64,000 bases of DNA, taken from positions 124,001 through 188,000 of the forward strand of contig NJBM01000005.1 in NCBI GenBank assembly GCA_005223045.1. Direction: 5' to 3'. The notes under the pieces were generated by a model that had not been told where the DNA came from, searched no databases, and saw only the letters and a program-made list of their open reading frames with translations. Below, in pieces: positions 1-8,209 of the stretch (position 1 is the first letter of the stretch; each line of letters begins with the position of its first letter). The DNA is from Planctomycetes bacterium B3_Pla. GTDB lineage: Bacteria; Planctomycetota; Phycisphaerae; Sedimentisphaerales; Anaerobacaceae. The position numbers and the translations under genes were made by a program.

Positions 1-197
1 CAAAGAGATACACTCCAACGAGCCTCAAGGAGGCGTTGGCCGGGCCGGAAAAGGATATTATCCGCGAGGCCCTCGAGGCCAACCACTGGAACAGACAGGC
101 AACGGCCAAGGCACTTCAGATAAACCGCACCACTTTGTTCAAGAAAATGAAGCACTACGGCCTGTACGCAGAGGCGGAACGGCTGGGCCTGACGTGA
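1..197 (+). CDS. C-terminal end of a Fis-family HTH regulator (partial)
   Basis: The frame is open from the window edge to a TGA and encodes about 64 residues. It contains a Fis-type helix-turn-helix, with 'NHWNRQATAKALQINRTT' followed by LFKKMKHYGL. This is the DNA-binding tail normally found at the end of sigma-54-dependent activators and NtrC-type response regulators (family knowledge). The AAA+ and receiver domains would lie before the window, so the exact class cannot be decided. A Fis domain in a smaller protein is the alternative. Confidence 0.8.
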   Translation, partial: KRYTPTSLKEALAGPEKDIIREALEANHWNRQATAKALQINRTTLFKKMKHYGLYAEAERLGLT

Positions 198-234
198 TAT
201 CTTATCGGAGGTATGCCTCGTCTGCCGACTCGAA

Positions 235-291
235 ATTAAAAAACCCCTGCTTTTTTGCGGAGGGAGGGGAGAAGGAAGAGAAAAGCAGGGG
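235..291 (-). terminator. Intrinsic terminator for the minus-strand acyltransferase genes
   Basis: An 11-bp perfect stem, CCCCTGCTTTT with AAAAGCAGGGG, surrounds a purine-rich loop. Read on the minus strand it is followed by a T-run (TTTTTTAATTT). It therefore fits termination of the two tandem minus-strand genes upstream. It could also weakly stop the plus-strand regulator, but no T-run follows on that side. Confidence 0.6.
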
Positions 292-457
292 CAAAAAATG
301 AAAAAGCTATTATTATTATAGCAGTTTCCCCAAAAACGTCAATAAAAAATACGTAGAAACCGAAGTTTTTTTCGCCAAATAGGTCGTTTTCGGGTAATTT
401 TTACTGCTCAGTAGCGCGATCCTGCCTGAAGAAAGCCGCCAAGACACGCCCGGCCGG

Positions 458-543
458 GTGGCAGCCTCAAGCGCAGCTTGGGGATGACAATGCTCCAAAA
501 GCAGCCTCACCATCCCCAAATCCTTTGGATTTGAGGCTGCCAC
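458..543. repeat. Inverted pair of REP-like units
   Basis: Two units face each other. The left reads GTGGCAGCCTCAA, a small stem, then TTGGGGATG. The right is the reverse: CATCCCCAA, a small stem, then TTGAGGCTGCCAC. The same unit recurs near 25551-25670 with the pair in the opposite arrangement. This is consistent with a dispersed REP/BIME-like family. No coding function is seen. Confidence 0.65.
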
Positions 544-562
544 ACGCTATGGAGCCTCTGCG

Positions 563-1675
563 TCAGGCTTTGAAGAACACCTTATGGCGATACAAGAACC
601 ACAGAAACAGCCATTTTGCCGCCACAACGCCAAACGGCAGGATCAGCGGGGCAAGCACTTCTACACGCCCGGCTACCCCGTCAAGGAAGAACCTGGCGAT
701 TCTGCTGAAATCAACGAAACTTTGCGCAAAATATATCGTAATGGGATTCATTCCTATCACGATAAAGAAAAAGGCCCATTTCCTGTATCCCTTGACGTCA
801 ATTATCCAATAAAACAGCGCCAGCAGCAGCAGACTCAAGCCGCCCGCGACCAGGGCGTATGAACTAGTCCAGATGATCTTGATTATAGGGAAAGCCAGGC
901 TCCAGAGCAGGCCCGCGAGCAGGCTCACCACACCGGCAAGGGCCAGGCCGGCCGCCTTGCGATTGTCCGACCTCTCGGATCGCAGCCAACAGCCCGCCAG
1001 AGCGCCCAAAAGGACCGTGCACGTCGCCGGCAACGTCGATATTAGCCCCTCGTTGTCGCCGTAGCCGTAATAGAGCCTGCCCGGAATCAACTGCTGATCG
1101 ACGTATGAGGAAAGGCAGCCTTCCATTGTGAGAACGCCAGCGCCATGCTCTGGCACCGGAATCAACATCGTCGCAAGCCAGTACAGAACGAGGATCGCCG
1201 CTACGATGATTGCCTGCGATCGCCATTTCGTGTGCATGACAATCATTGCCGCGAGGAAATAGCAAAGCCCGATTCGCTGAAGCACGCCGGGCCATCGCAT
1301 TTGTGCCCAGTCGAACCGCAAAAGCCCGTTCATTATCAAGCCCAACAGAATAATGACCGCCGAGCGCTTGAGGACATGCAAATAGAGCATCGACCGGCTC
1401 GCTCCCCGCTCGATCCGGCGGGTCAGGGAAAACGGCATGACCACTCCGACAATGAAAAGGAACAACGGGAATATCAAATCCTCAAAACGAAAACCCTCCC
1501 ATTTCACGTGCTCCAACTGCCGCCTGATCGTGTTTGTAACAGGATGGCTGTGAACTCTCGCCATGCTTGCAAAGAAAGTCCCGCCGCCGATGATCCAGAA
1601 CATATCAAAGCCGCGCAGCGCATCAATCGAGGCCAATCGAGTCGTCGCCGCACGTTTCTCTTCACTCTCCGGCAT
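563..1675 (-). CDS. DUF5009/HGSNAT-like membrane acyltransferase (copy 1)
   Basis: A 370-residue integral membrane protein with about ten hydrophobic segments. It opens with the family signature RLASIDALRGFDMFWIIGG. The DUF5009 family is related to heparan-alpha-glucosaminide N-acetyltransferase, which moves an acetyl group across a membrane to an amino sugar; the substrate here is unknown. GGAG six bases before the ATG supports the start. It lies 23 bases downstream of a 380-residue paralogue on the same strand, so the two are probably co-transcribed and end at the terminator near 235-291. A role in polysaccharide modification or amino-sugar uptake is inference. Confidence 0.85.
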   Translation of the reverse strand: MPESEEKRAATTRLASIDALRGFDMFWIIGGGTFFASMARVHSHPVTNTIRRQLEHVKWEGFRFEDLIFPLFLFIVGVVMPFSLTRRIERGASRSMLYLHVLKRSAVIILLGLIMNGLLRFDWAQMRWPGVLQRIGLCYFLAAMIVMHTKWRSQAIIVAAILVLYWLATMLIPVPEHGAGVLTMEGCLSSYVDQQLIPGRLYYGYGDNEGLISTLPATCTVLLGALAGCWLRSERSDNRKAAGLALAGVVSLLAGLLWSLAFPIIKIIWTSSYALVAGGLSLLLLALFYWIIDVKGYRKWAFFFIVIGMNPITIYFAQSFVDFSRIARFFLDGVAGRVEVLAPLILPFGVVAAKWLFLWFLYRHKVFFKA

Positions 1676-1698
1676 TTGCCGCTCCAGATAGTTTCACA

Positions 1699-2841
1699 TT
1701 AGATTCTGACGAACAATTTCTTACGATACATCCACCACATCATCAACCAAAGGACGGCAAATCCGGCTATCGCATGAATCAGTCCGGTCCAGTCCCCTGT
1801 CCACTGATCCAGGCCGGTGATGAGGATATCGCCGATCCTGCGAAAATCAAAATGCCGGGCAATAACGCCGCGGGTTACCATATATACCGCGATTGCGTTC
1901 GAGCCAATGACCACGAAGCCAAACGCCCATTTCCTAAAGCCCAAAACATCGATAACGAGGTAGAACAAGCCCAGGAGCAGGTAGCAGACCCCGCCTGAGA
2001 GAAGCACAAAGGAGCCTGTCCATAAGTGCTTGATGATGGGAAAGCACAAATGCCATAGCAGGCTGAGAACAATACACCCGGCGCCGATTCCCAGCAGCCA
2101 CAGGACCTTCTGTCGTGCGTTCTTTTTCGAGCGCAGCAAGTGCCCTGCCATTACTCCCTGCATTACCGTGCAGCCAAATCCCATGCTGCTTAGAATCCAC
2201 GTGTAAGGCGGATCGGTTCCGTCGATGAAGCTGCCGAGAATGAGCCTGTCGATGTAGATGGCAAGATTTTCGTCCGGCGTCAGTACGCCCGCCCCGTGCC
2301 CCGGCACCGGGACCAGCATCATCAAAGCCCAGAACAAAATCAGCAGGCCCGCCGTCGTTATCATCTGCCATAACAGGTTAAGATTGAGTATCAAAATCGC
2401 GGCGATGAAATATCCTGCCGCGATTGCCTGGAGAGTGTTGCTGAGAATGTGTAGTTGCGACAGGTCGTATTTGAGCAGGTTGCCCTGTGCGATCATGCCG
2501 AGGACGAATAGAATGAGCGTTCGCTGGATAATGTGGCCGTAAAGCCGGGCCTTGCTGTCGCCTCTGGCAAGGCGTTTCTCAAAGGAATAAGGCATCGCCG
2601 CGCCGACAATGAACAGAAACAACGGCATGATCAAATCTTCGAAGCGAAATCCCTCCCACCTGACATGACTCAGTTGCGTCCTTATCCCGGCCGTCACTGG
2701 ATGGTCGAATATATCGTGCAGGCTGCGGAAGATTCTCTCGCCGCCGATGATCCAAAACATATCGAAACCGCGCAACGCATCGATCGACATCACGCGGCTT
2801 TGAGGCAAGGCTTGCTGTTGTTCACTGTCCGACACGCTCAT
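1699..2841 (-). CDS. DUF5009/HGSNAT-like membrane acyltransferase (copy 2)
   Basis: A 380-residue multi-pass membrane protein with the same MSIDALRGFDMFWIIGGE signature as its neighbour and a matching C-terminal tryptophan/tyrosine-rich helix. AAGG five bases before ATG supports the start. The two copies are clearly homologous but well diverged, which points to an old tandem duplication rather than a recent one. Expected location is the cytoplasmic membrane, with acetyl transfer to a sugar as the likely chemistry (family knowledge). Confidence 0.85.
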   Translation of the reverse strand: MSVSDSEQQQALPQSRVMSIDALRGFDMFWIIGGERIFRSLHDIFDHPVTAGIRTQLSHVRWEGFRFEDLIMPLFLFIVGAAMPYSFEKRLARGDSKARLYGHIIQRTLILFVLGMIAQGNLLKYDLSQLHILSNTLQAIAAGYFIAAILILNLNLLWQMITTAGLLILFWALMMLVPVPGHGAGVLTPDENLAIYIDRLILGSFIDGTDPPYTWILSSMGFGCTVMQGVMAGHLLRSKKNARQKVLWLLGIGAGCIVLSLLWHLCFPIIKHLWTGSFVLLSGGVCYLLLGLFYLVIDVLGFRKWAFGFVVIGSNAIAVYMVTRGVIARHFDFRRIGDILITGLDQWTGDWTGLIHAIAGFAVLWLMMWWMYRKKLFVRI

Positions 2842-2877
2842 CTATACCTTGTCAATTATCAATTGTCATTTACCAAT

Positions 2878-2891
2878 TAGCCCCTCAAGCT
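2878..2891. mobile_element. Attachment-site core, outermost copy
   Basis: The 14 bases TAGCCCCTCAAGCT match the anticodon region of tRNA-Leu(GAG) at 13757-13770 and the remnant at 4879-4892. The roughly 100 bases that follow resemble those following the 4879 copy; both contain GCAAGAAAAAAGT and TTGAAAAATT. I read this as the far end of an older element integrated at the same tRNA. The rest of the tRNA 3' half is absent here. Confidence 0.6.
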
Positions 2892-3015
2892 GGCGCATTT
2901 ACCAATAGGCTGTTCACACCATTTGATATCCAATCTAACAAAGTCGGTTAAGGAGCGCAAGAAAAAAGTCGGCGGGTTTGAAAAATTGTTGCGGGTTGTG
3001 GAAAAGGGAAAATGG

Positions 3016-3738
3016 TTAGCACGGATGCTTTTTGGCGGGTATTCGGGTTATTGCCCTCACCGTCGGAGAACATAACATCTCTCCATAGATATCTAAGCCA
3101 TGGTCATAAGCATGTAAGATATGCTCCCAAGAACCACACGCAACTCTCTCGCCCTTCTCAAATACATATTGTGCACCGTCGATATCAACGCTCTTGCGAC
3201 CACCGTTGTGTATACCCACAGCATGAAGAGAATTACGTATCCAAGCAGGAACCATTAGAATCTCATATTTCGTATCTGGATCTTCCAGGTTGGTGACCTG
3301 CATCAAACGGCGAACGCTCTTGCTGAAACCACCACGCTTCTTCTCGTTTGGGATGGCATCGAGAACACTCTCAACACAATCCTCCAATACAAACTGGGTT
3401 ATCGCTACAAAAGCAAGTCGTGCATCATACGTCAAATCGCTTAAGACTGTATGCACGTCATCAACGCTTCGGTAGCGGAGGCCTTTCTTAAGTCTGGCGT
3501 GACCCCCTATTGACTCAGCCTCGTCAAACAGCCTAAGCGGAAGTTCAGCAAGAGTCGAACAACGGCCTCCCACACGGCTGATACCGAGTACACGTGCATC
3601 GTCTCCGGGGAGTTGGAGCTTCTCAATTATGTCTCTGCATTTGTTCTGGAGGGCCTCGGCTCGATGAACCCGTTCTTTCCAAGTTTTCGCAAGATCAAAG
3701 GCCATTCTGCCCCAGATTTTAGCACGCTGTCGGAACAT
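3016..3738 (-). CDS. Unknown protein of a small integrated remnant, possible HEPN fold
   Basis: I do not recognise a named family. The 240-residue product is soluble, mostly helical in composition, and has no signal peptide. Around residues 167-178 it contains WIRNSLHAVGIHNGG. This RN..H plus HNG pattern resembles the end of HEPN-type RNase or abortive-infection proteins; that is a suggestion, not an identification. An alternative start is the internal Met at 3705 (MAFDLAKTW). It sits next to the outer attachment core, a position where satellites and islands often carry defence cargo. Confidence 0.6.
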   Translation of the reverse strand: MFRQRAKIWGRMAFDLAKTWKERVHRAEALQNKCRDIIEKLQLPGDDARVLGISRVGGRCSTLAELPLRLFDEAESIGGHARLKKGLRYRSVDDVHTVLSDLTYDARLAFVAITQFVLEDCVESVLDAIPNEKKRGGFSKSVRRLMQVTNLEDPDTKYEILMVPAWIRNSLHAVGIHNGGRKSVDIDGAQYVFEKGERVACGSWEHILHAYDHGLDIYGEMLCSPTVRAITRIPAKKHPC

Positions 3739-3885
3739 GTCAAGGGGATGTTCAGGCTACATGGTAGCCCTGAGGGCAAGAAAAGTCAAATCTGAGTAAT
3801 ACTCGCTATTCTATTTTGGCCCAACAGAGATTACAATTCACTCATAAGATGGTAACGTTGCACAACTAATTTGAGGGAAGATATC

Positions 3886-4278
3886 ATGGCAGAAGCAATA
3901 ATCGGACTGGTTGGGGTAGCCGTGGGCGGCATAATAGGCGTCGCGTCAAGCATAGTACAGCAATCCTACGCCGAACGTCGTTGGAAAAAGGAAACCAAGC
4001 TAAAGTATCTACGGGATGAAAGAACAAGACTCGCCGAACAATACCAGCAGGTGGGTGTGACATGGCGAAAAAGTGCACAAGAAAGCGATTTCCCAGATGA
4101 AGTAGTATCTCTTATCGCAATATCTTTACCATCTGAAATAGCGAAAGCGTTCAACCTTGCGATCTCTGAGCTGAAGAGCGATCGAACAAAGTGGGCTACG
4201 ATAACTGGGACATTTGCAAAGCCAATGAGGGAGTCACTCGAAGCCATCGACGAAGAAATTAAGGAACTGCTATCGTAG
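3886..4278 (+). CDS. Small membrane-anchored helical protein
   Basis: About 130 residues. The N-terminus MAEAIIGLVGVAVGGIIGVA is a glycine-rich transmembrane or signal-anchor helix. It is followed by a charged, probably coiled-coil cytoplasmic part rich in Arg, Lys and Glu. I prefer the ATG at 3886 because GAGGGAAG lies just upstream; an in-frame TTG 15 bases earlier is less likely. It is transcribed divergently from the unknown protein to its left. Similar small anchored proteins are common in mobile islands. No function assigned. Confidence 0.6.
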   Translation: MAEAIIGLVGVAVGGIIGVASSIVQQSYAERRWKKETKLKYLRDERTRLAEQYQQVGVTWRKSAQESDFPDEVVSLIAISLPSEIAKAFNLAISELKSDRTKWATITGTFAKPMRESLEAIDEEIKELLS

Positions 4279-4448
4279 GCACGAAAAGTAACCCAACTGC
4301 TAGGATGAATAATCCAAGTGTTGATACCTCCGGGCTGGGGATGTTTGCAGGTGAGCCAATCCTTGGCCCAATATGAGTAAGAGCTTACGCTCGCTTTGGC
4401 TTTGTACCTTGCTGAGTATTGAAAAGAGCAGGTTGCGAGCAAGAGCAA

Positions 4449-4727
4449 TTAGTCTCTCGAAACACTCAGTCTGCGCAGTCTATCAACGTCACCTTCTATC
4501 AATGCTTGTTTTTTCTTTCTGCTCCAACGTTTTATCTGCTTTTCTCTGGCTTCAGCTTCGACTCTGCTTGGAAATTGCTCTGTGTAAAGGAGAATTTGCG
4601 GTCTATTCTCTCTCGTATAATGCCCGCCTTTGCCTCTGAGATGCTCTTTTAGACGTCTTTCCACATTCGTCGTTATGCCTGTGTAGAAAGCTCCGTTTCG
4701 ATTCTTTGTGATGTACAGATACCACAT
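4449..4727 (-). CDS. GIY-YIG nuclease domain protein
   Basis: A 92-residue single-domain protein with the GIY-YIG hallmarks: WYLYITKNRNGAFYTGITT near the N-terminus, then the RRLKEH helix (catalytic Arg region) and a later Glu in the EQFPSRVEAEARE segment. It matches the UPF0213/YhbQ-like small GIY-YIG group in length. These are presumed DNA endonucleases, but the cellular role of the small ones is poorly known. It lies inside the small remnant bounded by two attachment cores and may be cargo. Confidence 0.85.
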   Translation of the reverse strand: MWYLYITKNRNGAFYTGITTNVERRLKEHLRGKGGHYTRENRPQILLYTEQFPSRVEAEAREKQIKRWSRKKKQALIEGDVDRLRRLSVSRD

Positions 4728-4806
4728 GTCCCGCCTATCCTTCGACGGTAATTGGGGGCAGCCCCTTCGACGCGAGTTGACCCTCCGGTCAACTCTTGCT
4801 CAGGGT

Positions 4807-4836
4807 GATTCAACTCAGCAGTTGCTGAGTTGAATC
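4807..4836. repeat. Perfect 14-bp hairpin beside the tRNA remnant
   Basis: GATTCAACTCAGCA and its exact reverse complement are separated by only two bases. It ends two bases before the tRNA-Leu remnant. A second hairpin (GAGTTGAC with GTCAACTC) lies just upstream at about 4774-4796. Without a T-run on either side it is not an obvious terminator. It may be a recombination-associated structure or the end of the neighbouring GIY-YIG transcription unit. Confidence 0.5.
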
Positions 4837-4837
4837 A

Positions 4838-4892
4838 TGCCCGGGACTGGAGTCGAACCAGCACGTCCCAAAGGACACTAGCCCCTCAAGCT
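4838..4892 (-). pseudogene. tRNA-Leu(GAG) 3'-half remnant and attachment site
   Basis: On the minus strand this runs from the anticodon loop (AGCTTGAGGGGCTAGT) through a variable arm and a TTCGA-containing T arm to CCCGGGCA, which matches the acceptor stem of the intact tRNA-Leu at 13716-13799. The 5' half is missing. This is the footprint expected at the far end of an element that integrated into the 3' part of the tRNA gene and supplied its own replacement 3' half. It shares the core TAGCCCCTCAAGCT with the intact gene. Confidence 0.8.
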
Positions 4893-5045
4893 TGTTACAC
4901 TTGACACAAAACAAGCTATTCACATTAACTAAATATCTAATCTAACAATGTGGGTGTGGGTTTGCAAGAAAAAAGTTGGGCGTGATTGAAAAATTCTTGG
5001 TCCTTCATTAAAGCACGCTTAAGACCAGATATTAAGAAGAATAAT

Positions 5046-5645
5046 TCAGCCGCAAGCATTATTCAGATGTGCGTCTTCCAGGTAGTCGAACAGCCAAAGA
5101 ACTCTCTCAAAATTGTCAAGAAACTGGTTAAATCTCTCGTATAGATTTTGCACATTGATGTAATGAATATCAGAATTCGTCCTTTTTCCTTCTTTGTCAA
5201 AAGGATAACGCCAGGAAAATGATTCTGGGTCATACTCTGTAATCTCCTCAAGTAATTTCTTGACATCCCGGAGTTGCTTTTTGTCCAGTGGCTCTGAATC
5301 CACGGGTCCATCGGATTTCCATAACAAGTCTATCTTGGGTCTCAGGTCATTCCACAGCTTTACTAAATTGTGAATTTTAGGATATGGTTTGCCGTTACCA
5401 AGCAGGCAATTGCTTGCCCAGATTAAATCCTTGAGAAACAATTCAACAGAATGTCGATACAAAAATACTGCGGAGTAAATATGAACGTCCAATTTGGAAG
5501 TGTTTTTTACCGATCTCTCAAGTAATTCATTTGCAGATTCGCGGTAATACCGTGCAAGTTGGGAAAAATTTATGTAGGTATCAAGACAAGCGTTCCATCC
5601 ATTGGTACCATGTCCAAATATAACTTCGCTCTTGATATCACTCAT
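5046..5645 (-). CDS. HEPN-like protein in the distal cargo position
   Basis: A 199-residue soluble protein. Residues 60-76 (VFLYRHSVELFLKDLIW) and the later IHNLVKLW near residue 92 resemble HEPN-domain helices, in which a helix with a conserved Arg/His is followed by a 'THDL' type helix. HEPN proteins are often RNases in toxin-antitoxin or phage-defence systems (family knowledge). The assignment here is by pattern only. It starts 21 bases after the stop of the HTH gene upstream, so the pair is probably one operon. Its place at the far end of the element, next to the attachment site, fits defence or accessory cargo. Confidence 0.6.
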   Translation of the reverse strand: MSDIKSEVIFGHGTNGWNACLDTYINFSQLARYYRESANELLERSVKNTSKLDVHIYSAVFLYRHSVELFLKDLIWASNCLLGNGKPYPKIHNLVKLWNDLRPKIDLLWKSDGPVDSEPLDKKQLRDVKKLLEEITEYDPESFSWRYPFDKEGKRTNSDIHYINVQNLYERFNQFLDNFERVLWLFDYLEDAHLNNACG

Positions 5646-5665
5646 TCTAATTTCCAGGGAGAGGG

Positions 5666-6358
5666 TCAGGGCGTCAAAGAAGCTTTCAAATATTTAGCTG
5701 TCATTTTGGCCCCACAATTATTAAGTATCTCTATTTGGTTTTCCAAGACTTTTTGCTCATCAAAATTAGACCAGATATCATCTCTATCGAAACTAAGAAA
5801 TTCATCTGTTATTTTCTCTAACAACGTGAACTCGATTCCGGTTTTGGCAGCCATTTTAGAAAGAATATTTTTATAAATCCCTTCGCTTATAAGATCGAAT
5901 AATGCAATCCAGAACTCGATTGGAAATTTGTCTTTGACTGCATCTATTTTTATTCTATCACTTACATGATTGCTGTTAGAATCCCTTTTGGGCAAACTAT
6001 AAAAAAGCCTACTAACGAACTTTGCTACTTTCTTCCTTCTACTCTTATTCTTAAGAAAACCTTTTACCGAATCGGGCGACCACTTTTTAATTCGCCGATT
6101 TAAGGTCGAACGATTAACACCGTACAAATTGGCAATTCGATGTTCGGATAGTGAATAATCGTTCCAATCTATCGGCCAGGGCAAAGCTTTTTCCAGATGG
6201 TCCAAAAATTCGCCGCCTTTTCTTCGCCATGAACGGGAAGCATAATCAAAGCTCTTAACTTTGGGAGAACCTCGATCAAAGTAGGCATATTTTTCTATTC
6301 GCTTTACTAAATATGCAGCTACTACCTGCTCATCGCTTATTTTCCGAGTATTCGCCAT
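5666..6358 (-). CDS. HTH DNA-binding protein of unknown family
   Basis: About 230 residues. Residues 69-93 (SLSEHRIANLYGVNRSTLNRR...) form a recombinase-like helix-turn-helix. The rest is charged and helical, and I recognise no family. The start is the ATG at MANTRK; the open frame extends upstream but there encodes a low-complexity proline-rich stretch with no support. It is probably co-transcribed with the HEPN-like gene 21 bases downstream. It could be a regulator or the partner of a two-gene defence or toxin module. Confidence 0.6.
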   Translation of the reverse strand: MANTRKISDEQVVAAYLVKRIEKYAYFDRGSPKVKSFDYASRSWRRKGGEFLDHLEKALPWPIDWNDYSLSEHRIANLYGVNRSTLNRRIKKWSPDSVKGFLKNKSRRKKVAKFVSRLFYSLPKRDSNSNHVSDRIKIDAVKDKFPIEFWIALFDLISEGIYKNILSKMAAKTGIEFTLLEKITDEFLSFDRDDIWSNFDEQKVLENQIEILNNCGAKMTAKYLKASLTP

Positions 6359-6518
6359 AACGGAGTATCGGCAGGAGCGGGCAGGGGCTTGAGTAAGAAA
6401 AGGCCGGTGGCCAGGGAGGGGAGGGATTGGCAGACAGGCCACCGCGTTTAGAAGGGTCAAAGGAGGTGGAGGAGATCCTTCTCCTCCGTGCACAACAACA
6501 ACCAACTATTTTTACTTT

Positions 6519-6737
6519 CTATATTGCATTCTTACCTTTACAGGGGAAGAAGTCATTGACATCGTTGCGAGCAATAGCTTCGAGCTGGAAGCCGGGCGGA
6601 CAAGCAGAAAGTGCTCTCTCTTTAGCCATTTCGAGGTTAGGTGCTTCAACCTCGCCTCGCTTGGGTTTCCCCATCTTGTGATAAATAATGCTGGCGTACC
6701 TTACAGTCCACTTGTGTTGTATAGCTGTATCAGTCAC
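6519..6737 (-). CDS. Small element protein with a leaderless-type promoter
   Basis: A 72-residue basic protein (MTDTAIQHKWTVRYASIIYH...) with no recognised domain. The GTG start is supported by an exactly placed promoter: TTGGTA, 17 bases, TATCAT, then 5 bases to the GTG, and there is no Shine-Dalgarno sequence. The same geometry precedes three other genes of the element, so I treat the gene as real despite its size. An internal Met (MGKPKRGEVEA) is an alternative start. Confidence 0.5.
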   Translation of the reverse strand: MTDTAIQHKWTVRYASIIYHKMGKPKRGEVEAPNLEMAKERALSACPPGFQLEAIARNDVNDFFPCKGKNAI

Positions 6738-6771
6738 ACAATATGATAATTCGCAGGATTGTGTTTACCAA
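6738..6771 (-). promoter_or_regulatory. Promoter with -10 five bases before the start codon
   Basis: On the minus strand: -35 TTGGTA, a 17-base spacer, -10 TATCAT, then ATTGT and the GTG start. Transcription would begin at or next to the start codon, giving a leaderless mRNA. Confidence 0.55.
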
Positions 6772-6772
6772 G

Positions 6773-7351
6773 TCACGGTGTCATCTGTTTGATCCAGCGG
6801 GCATACGTGGTGAGTTTTCCACTAAAGACAGCATGGATTCTTTTGTTGTTGCTGCCGAGCAGTCGGCCTATCCTCGCATAAGACCAACCACACCTTCGCA
6901 GTGTCACCATAAGACGAACTTGACCTCGATTCCATAGGGCCGGACATCCAAGTTTCTTACCTTTCAATTTATAGTTGCGGATTGCATCATTAGCATTATC
7001 TTGGTATGTCCCTGCCTTTAGATTGGAAAGACGAAAGTTTAATCTGTTATCGTCATGGTGCCTGACAAGCATACCTGTTGGAATTGGGGCAATGAAAGCG
7101 ATGTATAGCAAACGGTGGATACTACACCACTTCTTAGAATTAGAACCATTAGAAAGACCTAAAGAAGGATATCCATGCCGAAGAAAAGGGATCAATTGTT
7201 TTATCGGTTTAGGGGCTATTTGATTTCTTCGTCTGCGACCTTTGCGAACAAAAGACCAGACTTCAACCTCAAGGGGCTCATCCTGATAATAGATCGCATA
7301 CCGTTTGCCGAAGCCAGGTACCCAAGCAGATTGGCAATTCTCATAGTTCAT
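6773..7351 (-). CDS. HNH endonuclease (homing/phage type)
   Basis: A 192-residue protein. The N-terminal VPGFGKRYAI segment is NUMOD4-like. It is followed by an HNH core: W-S-I-H-R-LLYIAF around residues 75-86, then VRHHDDNRLNFRLSNLKAGT at about residues 97-115 and the QDNANDA tail. The C-terminal part (WSYARIGRLLGSNNKRIHAVFSG) looks like an HTH that would bind the target site. Such proteins are phage homing or packaging-linked nucleases. It starts right after a leaderless-type promoter. In satellites an HNH nuclease may assist packaging; that role is inference. Confidence 0.8.
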   Translation of the reverse strand: MNYENCQSAWVPGFGKRYAIYYQDEPLEVEVWSFVRKGRRRRNQIAPKPIKQLIPFLRHGYPSLGLSNGSNSKKWCSIHRLLYIAFIAPIPTGMLVRHHDDNRLNFRLSNLKAGTYQDNANDAIRNYKLKGKKLGCPALWNRGQVRLMVTLRRCGWSYARIGRLLGSNNKRIHAVFSGKLTTYARWIKQMTP

Positions 7352-7385
7352 ACAATATCATAAGCAGAACCGCTCACATTCCCAA
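7352..7385 (-). promoter_or_regulatory. Promoter with -10 five bases before the HNH gene start
   Basis: On the minus strand: TTGGGA, 17 bases, TATGAT, ATTGT, then ATG. The five bases between the -10 and the start are identical to those before the 72-residue gene downstream. No ribosome-binding site is present. Confidence 0.55.
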
Positions 7386-8056
7386 GTCACCACCACGCTA
7401 CTCGTTTTATTCTGGAAAACTCAGTTCGCAAAAATTTTCAAAGCCGATACCGGGTTATTGTGGAAAATCAGGCTGACACCCTTGCTGTCACCTAAACTTG
7501 TGTGTCGCCTGACGTGCATGACATCAAAATGTAGTCTCAGGGGTCGGCACATTCCCGCAAGTCGTCTTGTCTGTACAGTCATATAGAAGATTAGTTTTTG
7601 AATTGCACCTTGAGTATGTATCTTTGGATATGGTGGCCATTATCGGCCCTTGTAAAATTTAGATGCACCGTCCCTTTTGCGGAGATTGCACAAATGCCTA
7701 ACAAAACGCCGATAACGTAAATAATGTTTGCAACGTCCCATTGTAGGGACCGATAACGAAATGCCCCATAATCGAGGCCCGCAGACCGCAGGACCGATAT
7801 AAGTCCCATATCTAATGAAACATAAGGTTGATTATGGGACGGAATGTTGCATGGTTAGAAAACATCCTATATCCAGAGGGTTTGCGTCCCAGTACAAAAT
7901 ACGTCCCTTTCCGTTTTAATTTGAAATGTCCCATAAAGATTCACACAAAGCCAGTCCTTTTGAGAGACAGGGAACGAGGGTTAGTACACATTCTCCGGTC
8001 GTCTTCTTCAAAAGTGAGTGAGAAACGAATACTGTTATGTGAAAGAGAGAGAGAGA
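7386..8056. other. Largely non-coding stretch inside the element
   Basis: I see no convincing gene. A 72-codon minus-strand frame at 7591-7809 exists but has no ribosome-binding site or recognisable domain. The DNA holds several copies of short words around CGTCCCWTT and ATGGGAC, including the separated inverted words CCCATAATC and GATTATGGG near 7757-7838. It may be a regulatory or replication region. Confidence 0.35.
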
Positions 8057-8209
8057 CTACTTGTGGATACACTCGTAGATTATGAGTGCCAGGTAGAGAG
8101 GCCAGAGGAGTACCAGGGCGATACTTGTCTTGAGATTGAAGGTAGGATCAGGGTCTATCGCGTTGCTGGCAGCGTAGAGGATAATGCCGATGATTAGATA
8201 AGGGATCAT
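8057..8209 (-). CDS. Small two-helix membrane protein, holin-like
   Basis: About 50 residues with two hydrophobic segments (MIPYLIIGIILYAASNA and IALVLLWPLYLALIIYECI). I choose the Met whose ATG overlaps the upstream stop as TAATG, the same arrangement seen between the two genes before it; this implies translational coupling. The size and topology suit a holin or other phage membrane protein, but sequence alone does not prove that. Confidence 0.5.
   Translation of the reverse strand: MIPYLIIGIILYAASNAIDPDPTFNLKTSIALVLLWPLYLALIIYECIHK

Larger units (their letters stand above)
198..562. other. Gap holding a terminator and a paired palindromic repeat
   Basis: No gene is visible. The stretch holds the terminator-like hairpin near its left end, then AT-rich DNA with ATT runs, then the paired REP-like repeat described separately. 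Confidence 0.6.

Noticed and set aside
4838..4892. Second functional tRNA-Leu
   Set aside because: Only the 3' half is present; no 5' acceptor strand or D arm precedes it.
7591..7809. 72-codon minus-strand frame in the element
   Set aside because: No ribosome-binding site, no leaderless promoter geometry and no recognisable domain; left as non-coding.
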